From Vibrio mediterranei (GTDB lineage: Bacteria > Pseudomonadota > Gammaproteobacteria > Enterobacterales > Vibrionaceae): a DNA stretch of 64,000 bases. The position numbers were made by a program, and so were the translations under genes. Within the stretch, counting starts at the first letter, position 1. Each line of letters begins with the position of its first letter. Where the stretch lies: NCBI RefSeq assembly GCF_900088415.1, contig NZ_FLLQ01000001.1, positions 992,001 through 1,056,000 of the forward strand, given 5' to 3'. The notes beneath the pieces were generated by a model. The model saw only the letters and a program-made list of their open reading frames with translations. It was not told the DNA's origin and ran no database searches. Shown here one piece after another: positions 43,812 through 53,012 of the stretch.

Positions 43812-45365
43812 ATGAAAGACATGATACAAAGATTTGGGGCAGCCATGTTTGTCCCTGTTTTGCTATTCCCTGCGGCAGGTATGCTGCTTGGATTTACCGT
43901 TATGCTCCTAAACCAAGATCTGTTCCCTTGGGCAGTTCCTGGTTCAACATGGCACAGTGTTTCAACCATTTTGCTACAAGCGTCATTAGCTGTTTTCAAA
44001 AATATGTCTCTTATTTTTGCAGTTGGCTTACCCATCGCGCTAGCAAAATCAGCGTCAGGTCGTGCGGTACTTGCCACCCTCGTCTCTTACATCACTTTTA
44101 ACTACGTTATTGGTGGAATACTACAATTTTGGGGGACCGATCTTGGCGTCAATTATGTTGCTGGTGAGCGTGGTCTAACTGAAATTGGCGGAATCTTAAC
44201 ACTGGATACCAACCTTTTAGGTGCTATCGTTATCGCGAGTGTATCGGTTTGGGTTCATAACAAATACTTTGACCGTAAACTGCCGGACTGGGCTTCTGTG
44301 TTCAATGGCACCCCATTAGTGGTTATCATTAGCTTCCCTATGATGGTTGCACTTGCCGTTATCACATGCTTTGTATGGCCAACTATCCAAGGTGGTATCA
44401 ATGGTCTACAAACGTTCTTAGTCAACTCAGGTTCGTTCGGTGTTTGGGCATTTACTCTTCTTGAGCGTCTGTTGATCCCTACTGGTTTGCATCACTTTGT
44501 TTATGGTCCCGTATTCTATGGTCCAGTCGCGGTTGATGGTGGTACTGTTGCTTACTGGATCCAGCACATTCAGCAATTTGCAGAAAGCAGCGCACCCTTA
44601 ACTGAACAATTCCCTCAGGGCGGCCTCATGTTAACAGGTATGGGCAAAGTGTTTGGATGTACAGGTATCGCACTAGCCCTTTACTCAACCGCGAAACCAG
44701 AAAAGAAGAAGATGGTACTAGGACTTGTTCTAGGTGCAGCCATTACCGCAATTCTGACAGGGATTACCGAACCTATTGAGTTCACATTCCTATTTATTGC
44801 GCCTGCTTTATTTGTTTTACATGCACTACTTTCAGCAACAATGGCGACGCTTGCCTTTATGCTTGGTGTATCGGGTAACTTCCAAACTGGATTAATCGAC
44901 TTTGTTTTCCAGAACTGGCTGCCATTAGGTGCAAACCACATGGGTACGTATGTGATTCAGATAGCACTAGGTCTCACCTTCACGGCTATATATTTCTTCA
45001 GCTTCCGTGCAATTATTCTGAAGTACAACTTAATGACTCCTGGGCGCGATGATGCGGAAGTGAAATTTGTGTCTAAGGCAGAGTATCGTGCATCACAAAA
45101 AGGAAATACTGTAAACGGTAGCGAAGACGGCCAAGCCAATGCATTCATTGAAGGCTTAGGTGGGCGCGACAATATCGAGTTACTAACTAACTGTGCTACA
45201 CGACTACGTGTGAAAGTCAAAAACGCTGAGTTGGTTCAACCAACATCCTATTTCCAACAACAAGGTGCTGTTAACGTGGTTCGTAATGGAGAGAGTTTCC
45301 AAATTATTGTTGGCTTGACTGTACCACAAGTTAGAGAAGAGATGAGCCAACTCATTCAAGCCTAA
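43812..45365 (+). CDS. aglA: PTS alpha-glucoside transporter, EIICB component
   Basis: 517 residues. EIIC membrane domain ~1-400 with the glucose-family sugar-binding signature near TGITEPIEFTFLF and LLIPTGLHHFVYGPVF. The EIIB domain at the C-terminus (~435-517) has the phosphorylated Cys in LLTNCATRLRVKV (near residue 455). No EIIA domain, so a separate EIIA-Glc (Crr) must serve. Imports and phosphorylates maltose-like or other alpha-glucosides. Second gene of the operon, closed by a terminator at 45393. Confidence 0.88.
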   Translation: MKDMIQRFGAAMFVPVLLFPAAGMLLGFTVMLLNQDLFPWAVPGSTWHSVSTILLQASLAVFKNMSLIFAVGLPIALAKSASGRAVLATLVSYITFNYVIGGILQFWGTDLGVNYVAGERGLTEIGGILTLDTNLLGAIVIASVSVWVHNKYFDRKLPDWASVFNGTPLVVIISFPMMVALAVITCFVWPTIQGGINGLQTFLVNSGSFGVWAFTLLERLLIPTGLHHFVYGPVFYGPVAVDGGTVAYWIQHIQQFAESSAPLTEQFPQGGLMLTGMGKVFGCTGIALALYSTAKPEKKKMVLGLVLGAAITAILTGITEPIEFTFLFIAPALFVLHALLSATMATLAFMLGVSGNFQTGLIDFVFQNWLPLGANHMGTYVIQIALGLTFTAIYFFSFRAIILKYNLMTPGRDDAEVKFVSKAEYRASQKGNTVNGSEDGQANAFIEGLGGRDNIELLTNCATRLRVKVKNAELVQPTSYFQQQGAVNVVRNGESFQIIVGLTVPQVREEMSQLIQA

Positions 45366-45392
45366 CTTCCCTACTATTTTTATACTTCTACT

Positions 45393-45420
45393 AAGCCTCT
45401 GTTTATACGGAGGCTTTTAT
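45393..45420 (+). terminator. terminator after aglA
   Basis: AAGCCTC / GAGGCTT arms around a 10-nt loop that can pair inward, then TTTTATTTT. Confidence 0.8.
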
Positions 45421-45451
45421 TTTGAGGACATAACAATTAATTTTATTAAGA

Positions 45452-45591
45452 TACAAAAAAGATAGAAACTTTTCTCCTAAACAGGGCTGATTACTACCTG
45501 ATGTAACAGCCAAAAAGTGACAACAAAGATCGAAACTTTGACTCCATCATCGTTGCTATCCAAACAGATTGTGACAACAAAGTTTGAAACT
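45452..45591 (+). repeat. distal (left-like) end: three spaced TnsB-type repeats
   Basis: TACAAAAAAGATAGAAACT at 45452-45470, GACAACAAAGATCGAAACT at 45519-45537 and GACAACAAAGTTTGAAACT at 45573-45591. The second differs by one base from the outermost right-end repeat; the first is degenerate (16 of 19). Spacing of 67 and 54 bp is like Tn7's left end. Confidence 0.75.
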
Positions 45592-45652
45592 CACTTTTGG
45601 AAAGAAATGCTCTACACCCCTTCATTTCTAACATGCCCCCTATAGCCCTCAT

Positions 45653-45891
45653 CCTCACGAAAGTGAGGACCTCCTACCGCGTGTAGGTGACTGAAAATTG
45701 GCGACTAAGTCACGTAATTCGGCTGCGGGACGCGCTGAATGAGATCCCCTTTTTCAAGGGGATGACTGTAATTTTTTGGGATGCTTTGAACACGGAAAGG
45801 GGCAAAAATAAGCTAGCCTCGTCACTCAGTTTGCGGAGTGGACCATGTGATTCAGCGGGGGCTGTCAGTAGATTCCTGCCTTCGCAGGAAT
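45653..45891. repeat. REP-like palindromes inside the relic
   Basis: Hairpins CCTCAC-GAAA-GTGAGG (45653-45668), CCTAC-CGCGT-GTAGG (45673-45687), ATCCCCTT-TTTC-AAGGGGAT (45744-45763) and ATTCCTGC-CTTC-GCAGGAAT (45872-45891). The last two are each followed by GAC, as in dispersed vibrio REP-like elements. They may have seeded or followed the deletion. Confidence 0.55.
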
Positions 45892-45934
45892 GACCGGATT
45901 TGGATTTAGGTTATTGACACGAAAAGGGGCAAAA
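45790..45934 (+). repeat. 18-bp imperfect direct repeat inside the relic
   Basis: ACACGGAAAGGGGCAAAA at 45790-45807 and ACACGAAAAGGGGCAAAA at 45917-45934, 17 of 18 identical, 127 bp apart. Confidence 0.6.
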
Positions 45935-45977
45935 CCTTCTCAGGGAAGAAGGCAAACTACGACAAAAAGCATCGAAA

Positions 45978-46045
45978 AGTTTCGCACTTTATTGTCGTAG
46001 TTCTAATCATTATTGTCGAGTTTCGATCTTTATTGTCCACCGACA
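45978..46045 (-). repeat. glmS-proximal (right-like) end: terminal TGT plus three abutting TnsB-type repeats
   Basis: Read on the - strand from 46045: TGTCGGTG, then GACAATAAAGATCGAAACT (46037-46019), GACAATAATGATTAGAACTA (46017-45998) and GACAATAAAGTGCGAAACT (45996-45978). Periods are 20 and 21 bp, as in the tightly packed right end of Tn7, which has four sites. Confidence 0.8.
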
Positions 46046-46110
46046 GCTCTTTGTCGATCTTTTAATTGCTCTTACTCAACCGTTACCGCTTTCGCTAAGT
46101 TACGTGGCTG
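46046..46110 (-). other. attTn7: 3' end of glmS and adjacent insertion point
   Basis: The last ~12 codons of glmS (TnsD recognition region in Tn7 biology) plus 26 bp to the element boundary. In Tn7 the insertion falls 23-25 bp beyond the stop codon, so this position is as expected. Base GCTCT at 46046-46050 would be the duplicated target. Confidence 0.65.
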
Positions 46111-47904
46111 GTCCACATCAGTACCTTTGATTAATGCAACATGGTAAGACAGTAGCTGCATTGGTACGGTGTAGTAGATTGGTGCGATGATGTCATCAAC
46201 GTGTGGCATTTGGATGATCTTCATGTTCTCATCACCTTCAAAGCCTGCTTTCTCATCAGCAAATACATACAGTAGACCGCCACGCGCACGTACTTCTTCA
46301 ATGTTCGATTTCAGCTTCTCTAGAAGGTCGTTAGTTGGCGCAACAACTACCACTGGCATGTCTGCATCAATAAGTGCTAGAGGACCATGTTTCAGTTCAC
46401 CTGCTGCATAAGCTTCTGCGTGAATGTATGAGATCTCTTTGAGTTTCAGCGACGCTTCCATAGCAATTGGGTAGTACTCACCACGGCCAAGGAATAGTGT
46501 GTGATGCTTATCTGCAAAGTCAGTTGCTAATGCCTCGATTTCTTTGTCGAACGCTAACGCTTTTTCAATGTTTGCAGGAAGTTCATGTAGAGATTTTACG
46601 ATTTCAGCTTCGCGTTCTTCAGTCATACGACCTTGCAAACGAGCGATAGACACTACCATCATTAACATTGCTGCTAGTTGAGTCGTAAAGGCTTTCGTCG
46701 ATGCCACACCAATCTCAGTCCCTGCACGAGTCATAAAGGCAAAGTCTGACTCACGAACCAACGATGAACCAGCAACGTTACAGATAGTCATTGCCGACAT
46801 GTAGCCTTTTTCTTTCGCTAAACGAAGAGCAGCCAAAGTATCAGCCGTCTCACCAGACTGAGACAATGTCACTAACAAGCTGTTTGGACGAACCACAAAA
46901 TCACGGTAGCGGAACTCAGAAGCGATTTCGACATCACAGCTTACGCCTGCGATCGACTCAAACCAATAGCGAGCTGCCATACCTGAGTTATAAGACGTAC
47001 CACAAGCGATGATTTGAACGTGGTCGACCTTCTTAAGAATATCTACCGCGTTAACACCAATTGCTTCAGTGACTACCGCTTTGTCGGTAATACGACCTTC
47101 CATAGTGTTGATCAACGCACGAGGCTGCTCGAAGATCTCTTTTTGCATAAAGTGACGGTATTGACCTTTGTCGCCAGCATCATGTTCCGCATTAGACTCA
47201 GTGATTTCACGCTCAACTGGGTTGCCGTCTACATCGATAACAGTAACCTCGCGACGAGTAATTTCTGCCACATCGCCTTCTTCAAGATACATAAAACGGC
47301 GTGTCACACTTAATAGCGCCAATTGATCTGAAGCCAAGAAATTCTCACCAACGCCAAAACCAATAACGATTGGACTGCCAGAGCGAGCTGCAACAATACG
47401 ACTTGGGTCTTTACGGTCAACCACAACCGTACCGTACGCACCGTCAAGTTGAGCCGCCGTTTTTTGCAGCGCTTCCACTAGGGTTGCAGAAGTACGCAGT
47501 TCCCATTCAACTAAGTGTGCGATAACTTCCGTATCGGTTTGAGATTGGAATACATAGCCACGCCCTTGAAGCGTTGCACGTAGCTCTTCATGGTTCTCAA
47601 TGATGCCATTGTGAACCACAGCGATATCACCAGATACGTGTGGGTGAGCGTTCGCTTCTGACGGCTCGCCGTGTGTTGCCCAGCGAGTATGAGCAATACC
47701 CGTACCACCAGTCACATCTTGAGAGTCAACCGCATCCGCGAGCTCTTGAACTTTACCTAAACGACGAACGCGTTTCAGTTCTGAATTTGCATCAACAACG
47801 GCTACACCCGCTGAATCATATCCACGGTACTCCAGACGGCGTAAACCCTCTACCAAAATTTCCGCTACGTCTCGTTGTGCTACCGCACCTACGATTCCAC
47901 ACAT
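46072..47904 (-). CDS. glmS: glutamine--fructose-6-phosphate aminotransferase (isomerizing)
   Basis: 610 residues from the ATG at 47904, which places the catalytic Cys directly after Met ([10 protein letters not shown]); GGAG lies 8 nt upstream. Makes glucosamine-6-phosphate, the entry to peptidoglycan, LPS and chitin-type amino sugars. The class II glutaminase domain occupies ~2-220; two SIS isomerase domains follow ([14 protein letters not shown] and [28 protein letters not shown] and the C-terminal NLAKAVTVE). Second gene after the DeoR-type regulator (73 bp). Its 3' end is the attTn7 site used by the relic. Confidence 0.95.
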   Translation of the reverse strand: MCGIVGAVAQRDVAEILVEGLRRLEYRGYDSAGVAVVDANSELKRVRRLGKVQELADAVDSQDVTGGTGIAHTRWATHGEPSEANAHPHVSGDIAVVHNGIIENHEELRATLQGRGYVFQSQTDTEVIAHLVEWELRTSATLVEALQKTAAQLDGAYGTVVVDRKDPSRIVAARSGSPIVIGFGVGENFLASDQLALLSVTRRFMYLEEGDVAEITRREVTVIDVDGNPVEREITESNAEHDAGDKGQYRHFMQKEIFEQPRALINTMEGRITDKAVVTEAIGVNAVDILKKVDHVQIIACGTSYNSGMAARYWFESIAGVSCDVEIASEFRYRDFVVRPNSLLVTLSQSGETADTLAALRLAKEKGYMSAMTICNVAGSSLVRESDFAFMTRAGTEIGVASTKAFTTQLAAMLMMVVSIARLQGRMTEEREAEIVKSLHELPANIEKALAFDKEIEALATDFADKHHTLFLGRGEYYPIAMEASLKLKEISYIHAEAYAAGELKHGPLALIDADMPVVVVAPTNDLLEKLKSNIEEVRARGGLLYVFADEKAGFEGDENMKIIQMPHVDDIIAPIYYTVPMQLLSYHVALIKGTDVDQPRNLAKAVTVE

Positions 47905-47977
47905 ATCAATTCTCCGTTTCTCATTTCTGTCTCCCTCTCTGAGTGCAAGCAAATCAATAATGGAGGGAGTAATTTTG

Positions 47978-48745
47978 TTAAGCGCAAATCACCTTTACGC
48001 CGTTCGATTCGATTTGAGCTTTCTGCTCGTTAGTTAAGCCTTTATCAGTAACGACGACGTCAATGGCATCCCACGCTAATTCTAGATTAGGAATTTTTCG
48101 GCCTATTTTCTCGGATTCAATCATCACCACGACTTCGCGTGCGACTTCTGCCATAACATTGCTAAGACCGATCAGCTCATTAAATGTGGTGGTGCCGCGC
48201 GCTAAATCGACACCATCGGCACCGATAAATAACTGGTCAAAGTCGTAAGAACGAAGTACCGACTCGGCAACCTTCCCTTGGAATGATTCTGAATGACTAT
48301 CCCAAGTACCGCCTGTCATTAATAGCGTTGGTTCATTTTCCAAGTCATTGATGGCATTCGCCAATGACAGTGAATTTGTCATTACCACCAAACCTTTCTT
48401 ACTACCAAGCCTTGAAACCAAAGCGCCTGTTGTGCTGCCACAATCAATAACAATTCGATAATGATCATTGATTAAACCAACTGCGGCCTCTGCGATGCTT
48501 TCTTTCGAGGCGGACGTCAAACTCGACTCATTAAGCACTTCATCTACGGCTTCTTGGGGCAGCGCTACAGCACCACCATAGCGTCTTAGTAACTGGCCGT
48601 TCTTTTCTAAAGAAGTAAGATCTTTACGAATCGTCACTTCAGAGGTATCGAATAGAGCGGATAGCTCTTCTACGCTCACCTCTCCACGCTCTTTAACAAG
48701 CTGAGCAATGGAATGACGTCTGACTTGAGTATTTCGTTTTCGCAC
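47978..48745 (-). CDS. DeoR/GlpR family sugar-phosphate-responsive regulator upstream of glmS
   Basis: 255 residues. DeoR-type HTH at ~7-60 ([46 protein letters not shown], landmarks) and the DeoRC sugar-phosphate sensor domain (~80-235: [24 protein letters not shown]). Same direction as glmS, so probably an amino-sugar-phosphate-responsive controller of glmS and itself. Effector inferred from context only. Confidence 0.85.
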   Translation of the reverse strand: MRKRNTQVRRHSIAQLVKERGEVSVEELSALFDTSEVTIRKDLTSLEKNGQLLRRYGGAVALPQEAVDEVLNESSLTSASKESIAEAAVGLINDHYRIVIDCGSTTGALVSRLGSKKGLVVMTNSLSLANAINDLENEPTLLMTGGTWDSHSESFQGKVAESVLRSYDFDQLFIGADGVDLARGTTTFNELIGLSNVMAEVAREVVVMIESEKIGRKIPNLELAWDAIDVVVTDKGLTNEQKAQIESNGVKVICA

Positions 48746-48865
48746 TTTAATTTCGATTCAAAACTTAACTGGTAGCAAAATTATTTCACAACGTAAGTTA
48801 TCACGCAAGAAATCCGCTGTATTAAATCTAAGACCGAGTTTATTTGATGAAAAAACACACAATAA

Positions 48866-48885
48866 AGTTTCGTTTCGAAAGTTAA
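48866..48885 (-). promoter_or_regulatory. possible DeoR-family operator
   Basis: AAAGTTTCGTTTCGAAAGTT holds the TTTCGTTTCGAAA core typical of DeoR/GlpR/AgaR targets, 120 bp upstream of the DeoR-type gene. No other signal seen in 48746-48976. Confidence 0.35.
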
Positions 48886-48976
48886 TATCACAAGAATGGA
48901 TAGAATTGTGCGAAAAAAGCCGAGGAGAAATTGAGAATAATAAAGAAGAAAAGAAGGAGAGACAGAAACGAAATAT

Positions 48977-49004
48977 AACTTCGGCACAGGATAGTGCCGA
49001 AGTT
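48977..49004 (-). terminator. hairpin after mtlR
   Basis: AACTTCGGCAC / GTGCCGAAGTT, an 11-bp perfect stem with a 6-nt loop and a weak T-rich tail (TTATATTT). Confidence 0.75.
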
Positions 49005-49013
49005 CATCACTAT

Positions 49014-49547
49014 TTAAACCAGCGGGTTATCTCGACACAGTGTTTCAACCAGCTCGGTAATCGCCAAAATAATGGTGGATTTAACGCGTTGATAGTGGCG
49101 CTCTAAGAACATTTCCAACATCACTGCGTCTAGGCCATCTGTCATGCTTTCATCGTATTCGATCGGCATCATTTTTTGGATAGCACTGATTTTGTTCAAC
49201 TCAAACAACACGTCTCTTTCGGTAAAGCTCACATCGTTCTCTTGATGTTTGGTCCATTCGCGCAGTGTTACGAAGATATCGATATCATCGAATACTTCCT
49301 TAGAGATAACACCTAGACCTAAAAGTAGCTTAGCCCGAACAAGAATATCCCCCAGCGGACCATCGTTGGTCAGGAGAGGATCCACCACGTACTTCACTGC
49401 ATAGTCGTCTTTATGAAAAATACTATTGATCAACGTATCTAACGTGTCATCAATCGCATCATAAGCCGCCATAAGGCACTCACTCGCGTCTTTCGCTTCA
49501 GACAGCGCCTCTAAAAGTTCAGTTTCATTAGGTGGGTGCAGTGGCAT
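49014..49547 (-). CDS. mtlR: mannitol operon repressor
   Basis: 177 residues from the ATG at 49547 (AAGAGA upstream; the frame is open 18 codons further into mtlD). All-helical MtlR family protein with no HTH of its own. Landmarks: NETELLEALSEAKDASECLMAAYDAIDDTLDTL, DPLLTNDGPLGDILVRAKLLLGLGVI (both landmarks). Represses mtl expression in the absence of mannitol. Last gene of mtlA-mtlD-mtlR. Confidence 0.9.
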   Translation of the reverse strand: MPLHPPNETELLEALSEAKDASECLMAAYDAIDDTLDTLINSIFHKDDYAVKYVVDPLLTNDGPLGDILVRAKLLLGLGVISKEVFDDIDIFVTLREWTKHQENDVSFTERDVLFELNKISAIQKMMPIEYDESMTDGLDAVMLEMFLERHYQRVKSTIILAITELVETLCRDNPLV

Positions 49548-49597
49548 AACATCTCTTAATACAAAGGGTGCCACTTGCGTGGCACCAACAGCTTGAA

Positions 49598-50746
49598 TCA
49601 TTTGAGCGCTAGATACGCTTCGTGCGCTAGTGTAACAACTTCTGAATCAACATTCAGCTCTGAATAATGAGCGAGTGTTTTAGCAAAGCCTTGTTCAGCA
49701 AACATAGCTTGAAGTTCTACTGCTTGTGGGTCATCGTCATTCTTATAAAGAAACGCAGCCGCAATACCTTTGATTAGATGAGAGTTAGGTAAACCGTATT
49801 CAATCGTACCGTTGAGTGGTTTGATCAAACGATCTTGTGGGCTTAACTTACGAATTGGTTGACGACCAACACGATCTACTTCATCACGTAGGTATGGGTT
49901 GGCAAAACGGTTAAGTATTTTTTGAATGTACGCCGCGTGTGCTTCTGCATCAAAGCCGTAACGACGAATTAATACTTCACCACTTTCCTGCATAGCTGCT
50001 TGAACATCTGCAAAGATCGCAGGGTCTTCAATAGAATCTTTAATTGTCTCATGGCCTGCAAGCACACCCAAGTAAGCCGTTATTAGGTGGCCAGTATTCA
50101 ATGTAAACAGCTTACGCTCTACGAACGCCATTAGGTTGTCCGTGCATTCCATGCCTTTAATAGCAGGAATGTCGCCAACAAACTGAGTTTCATCAACAAT
50201 CCACTCGCTGAACGTTTCTACCGTTACTGCCAGAGGATCGGTTTCGCCTTCCTCAGCAGGAGGAACGATACGGTCTACCGCAGAATCTACAAAGCCAATG
50301 TGCTCTTGAGCAAACGCTTTAGCATCATCTGATAAATGCTCAAACACCATCTCTTTGAGCTGGCTAGTGCCGCGAACCATGTTCTCACATGCAATGATAT
50401 TAAGAGGTGCAGTATTGCCACTTTCTAGGCGCTTTTCGATACCTTGAGCAACAGATTTAGAGATGATTTTTAAAACCGTAGGGCCAACTGCAGTTGTTAC
50501 CATATCAACAGTCGCAATGAGCTCAATGATGTCTGCGCTCGTTGAGTTTACGGCAGTCACATTGTTAACTTGCTCTACAACACAATCTTCGCCAACGATT
50601 TTTACTGGGTAGGATTGACGTTCGATTAGGGCATTAACCACTGTTTCGTTTACATCGGCAAATGTTACGTGAATACCCGCATCTGCCAATAGTTTACCAA
50701 TAAAGCCACGACCGATATTACCTGCGCCAAAATGTAGTGCTTTCAT
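49598..50746 (-). CDS. mtlD: mannitol-1-phosphate 5-dehydrogenase
   Basis: 382 residues from the ATG at 50746, the exact length of E. coli MtlD; AGGAAG lies 7 nt upstream. Oxidises mannitol-1-phosphate to fructose-6-phosphate with NAD+. NAD-binding [20 protein letters not shown] at the N-terminus; the active-site [16 protein letters not shown] motif near residue 205. Separated from mtlA by a 131-bp gap containing a hairpin with a T-rich tail. Confidence 0.95.
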   Translation of the reverse strand: MKALHFGAGNIGRGFIGKLLADAGIHVTFADVNETVVNALIERQSYPVKIVGEDCVVEQVNNVTAVNSTSADIIELIATVDMVTTAVGPTVLKIISKSVAQGIEKRLESGNTAPLNIIACENMVRGTSQLKEMVFEHLSDDAKAFAQEHIGFVDSAVDRIVPPAEEGETDPLAVTVETFSEWIVDETQFVGDIPAIKGMECTDNLMAFVERKLFTLNTGHLITAYLGVLAGHETIKDSIEDPAIFADVQAAMQESGEVLIRRYGFDAEAHAAYIQKILNRFANPYLRDEVDRVGRQPIRKLSPQDRLIKPLNGTIEYGLPNSHLIKGIAAAFLYKNDDDPQAVELQAMFAEQGFAKTLAHYSELNVDSEVVTLAHEAYLALK

Positions 50747-50799
50747 AAGACGTCTTCCTAAATAACTCATTAAAAAAAGAAAAAAACAAAATCAAAAAT

Positions 50800-50872
50800 G
50801 AGACCAACAGGGGGAGCGTTGGTCTCGTTTCACTTAGGAGCTATGACTTAAAGCCATGGTGATCATCACCAT
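50800..50872 (-). terminator. attenuator-like hairpin and palindrome between mtlA and mtlD
   Basis: GAGACCAAC / GTTGGTCTC (50800-50808 and 50818-50826) followed in - direction by ATTTTTGATTTTGTTTTTTT. Just after the mtlA stop is ATGGTGAT-C-ATCACCAT (50856-50872). Partial termination would lower mtlD and mtlR relative to mtlA. Confidence 0.6.
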
Positions 50873-50877
50873 TTATG

Positions 50878-52770
50878 CTACTTACCACTTAGGATGCGAA
50901 GTACATCCTCAACGTCAGTGGTAGACTTCAAACATTCAACAGCTTCGTCGTCATCAAGTGAATTCGTAATCGCTGTGATAACTTGAATATGTTCATCACC
51001 TTGAGCTGCGATACCAATGACCATCTTCGCAACATCATCTTCGTCCTCACCCCATTGAACACCTTCAGGGAATTGGCAGAACACGATACCGGTTTTGTTG
51101 ACGAACTGTTTTGCTTCAATAGTGCCGTGAGGTACTGCAATCGACTCACCAAGGTACGTAGAAACCAACTCTTCACGAGCCAACATGCCTTCAACATATT
51201 GCGGTTCTACATAACCAAGTTTTACGAGTTGCTCACCAGCAAACTTGATAACTTCTTCTTTGGTTTTTGCTTCCATACCTAAGAAGATATTTTCATTTGA
51301 AAGCTTAAGCGTTCCTTCTTCGCTTGAGCTAGTGTCTGCTGGTGCTTCAGGCTTTTTTGGCTCAGCACCCGCTTGTTGTGCATTCACAAGGTCAGAAACC
51401 AGACCATCATATAAAGCACCATCTAGGAAGTTGCTTAGAGAAATGTGATGTGAGTTTGCAGCATGTGTACGTGCACGGTCAGTCAGATCTTTATGAGTAA
51501 TGACGATGTCAGCATCATCCGGTAAGCTGTTGATCGCTAAGTTAGTGACTGAAATATCTAAGTTAGCAGCATCTACCTTCTTACGAAGCATGCTTGCGCC
51601 CATCGCACTTGAACCCATACCCGCATCACACGCTACGATGATTTTGCGAACTTTTGCTAGGTCTGGCGCTGCACCAGTTTGACCTTTTGAAGACGCTTTC
51701 ATGCTTGCCATTTGGCTTGCTGCTTTTTCTAGAGACTCTTCTTCGTCATCTTGTTTAGATGTTTTCATTAGTAGCGATGCGATGAAGAATGTCACTGTTG
51801 CTGATGCAATTACAGATAGAATCACGCCAACAAATGAAGACTTAGGAGTCATCAGAAGTACAGCAAAAATTGAACCTGGAGACGCTGGAGATACTAGGCC
51901 CGCGTCGAACATCGTTAATGTGAACACACCTGTCATACCACCAGCAATTACTGCGATAATCAGACGTGGGTTCATTAGCACGTATGGGAAATAGATTTCG
52001 TGGATACCACCAAAGAAGTGGATGATCGCCGCACCTGGTGCTGACTCTTTAGCATTACCGCGTCCAAAGAACATGTAAGCAAGTAGTAGACCTAGACCTG
52101 GACCTGGGTTCGCTTCAATCAGGAAGAAGATTGATTGACCCATTTCTTCGGCTTGTTGGATACCAAGTGGCGAGAAGATACCGTGGTTGATCGCGTTGTT
52201 TAGGAACAGGATCTTCGCAGGTTCAACAAAGATAGAGGTTAGAGGCAGAAGACCTGCGTTAACCATTACGCCTACACCCGCAGCAAGGGCAGTAGAGAGT
52301 ACCTTAACTGCTGGGCCAATAACTAGGAAAGCAAGGATGGCACAAAGCATACCAACGATACCAGCCGAGAAGTTGTTAACCAACATCTCAAAGCCACTCT
52401 TAACTTTACCTTCAACTGCTTGGTCAAACTTCTTAATCGCTAGACCGCCAAGTGGACCTACAATCATTGCACCCATAAACATTGGAATGTCTGTACCAAC
52501 AATCACACCCATTGTTGTGATAGCACCAACAACCGCACCTCGGTCGCCAGCAACCATTTTACCGCCGGTATAACCAATCAATAGCGGTAAAAGGTAAGTA
52601 ATCATCGGACCGACCATCGAACCCAAAGTTTCGTTTGGAATCCATCCGGTTGGAATAAATAGTGCCGTAATCAAACCCCAAGCGATGAATGCGCCAATGT
52701 TTGGCATCACCATGTTGGAGAGGAAACGACCAAAGTTCTGTACTTTGATTTTCGCTTCAGGAGATAGCAT
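50878..52770 (-). CDS. mtlA: PTS mannitol transporter EIICBA
   Basis: 630 residues from the ATG at 52770 (GAGGA 7 nt upstream); the frame is open 56 codons upstream through the leader but that part lacks family features. EIIC membrane domain (~1-345: GAFIAWGLITALFIPTGW, HFFGGIHEIYFPYVLMNP), EIIB (~375-465; phosphorylated Cys in VACDAGMGSSAMGAS) and EIIA (~485-630; phosphorylated His in ESIAVPHGTIEA). Imports mannitol as mannitol-1-phosphate. First gene of the mtl operon, with a long CRP-rich leader. Confidence 0.94.
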   Translation of the reverse strand: MLSPEAKIKVQNFGRFLSNMVMPNIGAFIAWGLITALFIPTGWIPNETLGSMVGPMITYLLPLLIGYTGGKMVAGDRGAVVGAITTMGVIVGTDIPMFMGAMIVGPLGGLAIKKFDQAVEGKVKSGFEMLVNNFSAGIVGMLCAILAFLVIGPAVKVLSTALAAGVGVMVNAGLLPLTSIFVEPAKILFLNNAINHGIFSPLGIQQAEEMGQSIFFLIEANPGPGLGLLLAYMFFGRGNAKESAPGAAIIHFFGGIHEIYFPYVLMNPRLIIAVIAGGMTGVFTLTMFDAGLVSPASPGSIFAVLLMTPKSSFVGVILSVIASATVTFFIASLLMKTSKQDDEEESLEKAASQMASMKASSKGQTGAAPDLAKVRKIIVACDAGMGSSAMGASMLRKKVDAANLDISVTNLAINSLPDDADIVITHKDLTDRARTHAANSHHISLSNFLDGALYDGLVSDLVNAQQAGAEPKKPEAPADTSSSEEGTLKLSNENIFLGMEAKTKEEVIKFAGEQLVKLGYVEPQYVEGMLAREELVSTYLGESIAVPHGTIEAKQFVNKTGIVFCQFPEGVQWGEDEDDVAKMVIGIAAQGDEHIQVITAITNSLDDDEAVECLKSTTDVEDVLRILSGK

Positions 52771-52880
52771 AAGGTCATCCTCGTTATCAGAAAAAGTAGT
52801 CCCTTTGGACCAAAAGTTGTTATTCAAAAGTCCATTAAAAAGTAACACAAGATTTCCAAAAGTCAGCATGACGGCATTTT

Positions 52881-53012
52881 TGTGATCCAAATCACCACAC
52901 AAAAACCACAAACAACAATAACAAGTGATGTAGATCACGTAATTTCAGCGTTGATAAATTACACAGCAACTTTATTGATAATGAATCTCATTTATTGTTG
53001 ATCGGCATCACA
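52881..53012 (-). promoter_or_regulatory. three CRP-like sites upstream of mtlA
   Basis: TGTGA-TCCAAA-TCACC at 52881-52896 (9 of 10 core bases), AGTGA-TGTAGA-TCACG at 52924-52939 (8 of 10) and GTTGA-TCGGCA-TCACA at 52997-53012 (8 of 10). Together with the 471-bp gap 52771-53241 this is the mtlA control region. In V. cholerae the antisense sRNA MtlS is made against this leader; I could not locate its ends here. Confidence 0.65.
52976..52990. promoter_or_regulatory. Fur-like box within the mtlA control region
   Basis: TGATAATGAATCTCA matches 12 of 14 Fur consensus positions and lies between two CRP-like sites. Confidence 0.4.

Larger units (their letters stand above)
45444..46045. mobile_element. 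gene-less relic of a Tn7-like transposon at attTn7 (about 0.6 kb)
   Basis: Downstream of glmS, with an end 26 bp past its stop codon. The glmS-proximal terminus reads TGTCGGTGGACAATAAAG inward, against TGTGGGCGGACAATAAAG for Tn7 (16 of 18). Three abutting TnsB-type repeats lie at this end and three spaced, inverted ones at the distal end, copying Tn7's right/left layout and its orientation relative to glmS. No tns gene or other credible ORF lies inside. The distal terminal TGT is not recognisable, and I see no 5-bp duplication of the flanking GCTCT. Distal boundary is estimated. Interpretation: internally deleted, probably immobile element. Confidence 0.75.

Noticed and set aside
45687..45893. 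68-codon frame inside the Tn7-like relic
   Set aside because: Runs through REP palindromes, no ribosome-binding site, no resemblance to any transposition protein.
45452..46045. CRISPR array or integron attC explanation for the repeats downstream of glmS
   Set aside because: Repeats are inverted between the two halves, have no regular spacers, no cas or integrase genes, and match Tn7 TnsB-site sequence and layout instead.
52771..52938. 56-codon N-terminal extension of mtlA
   Set aside because: Overlaps the CRP-rich leader, has no family similarity, and the ATG at 52770 has a good GAGGA site.
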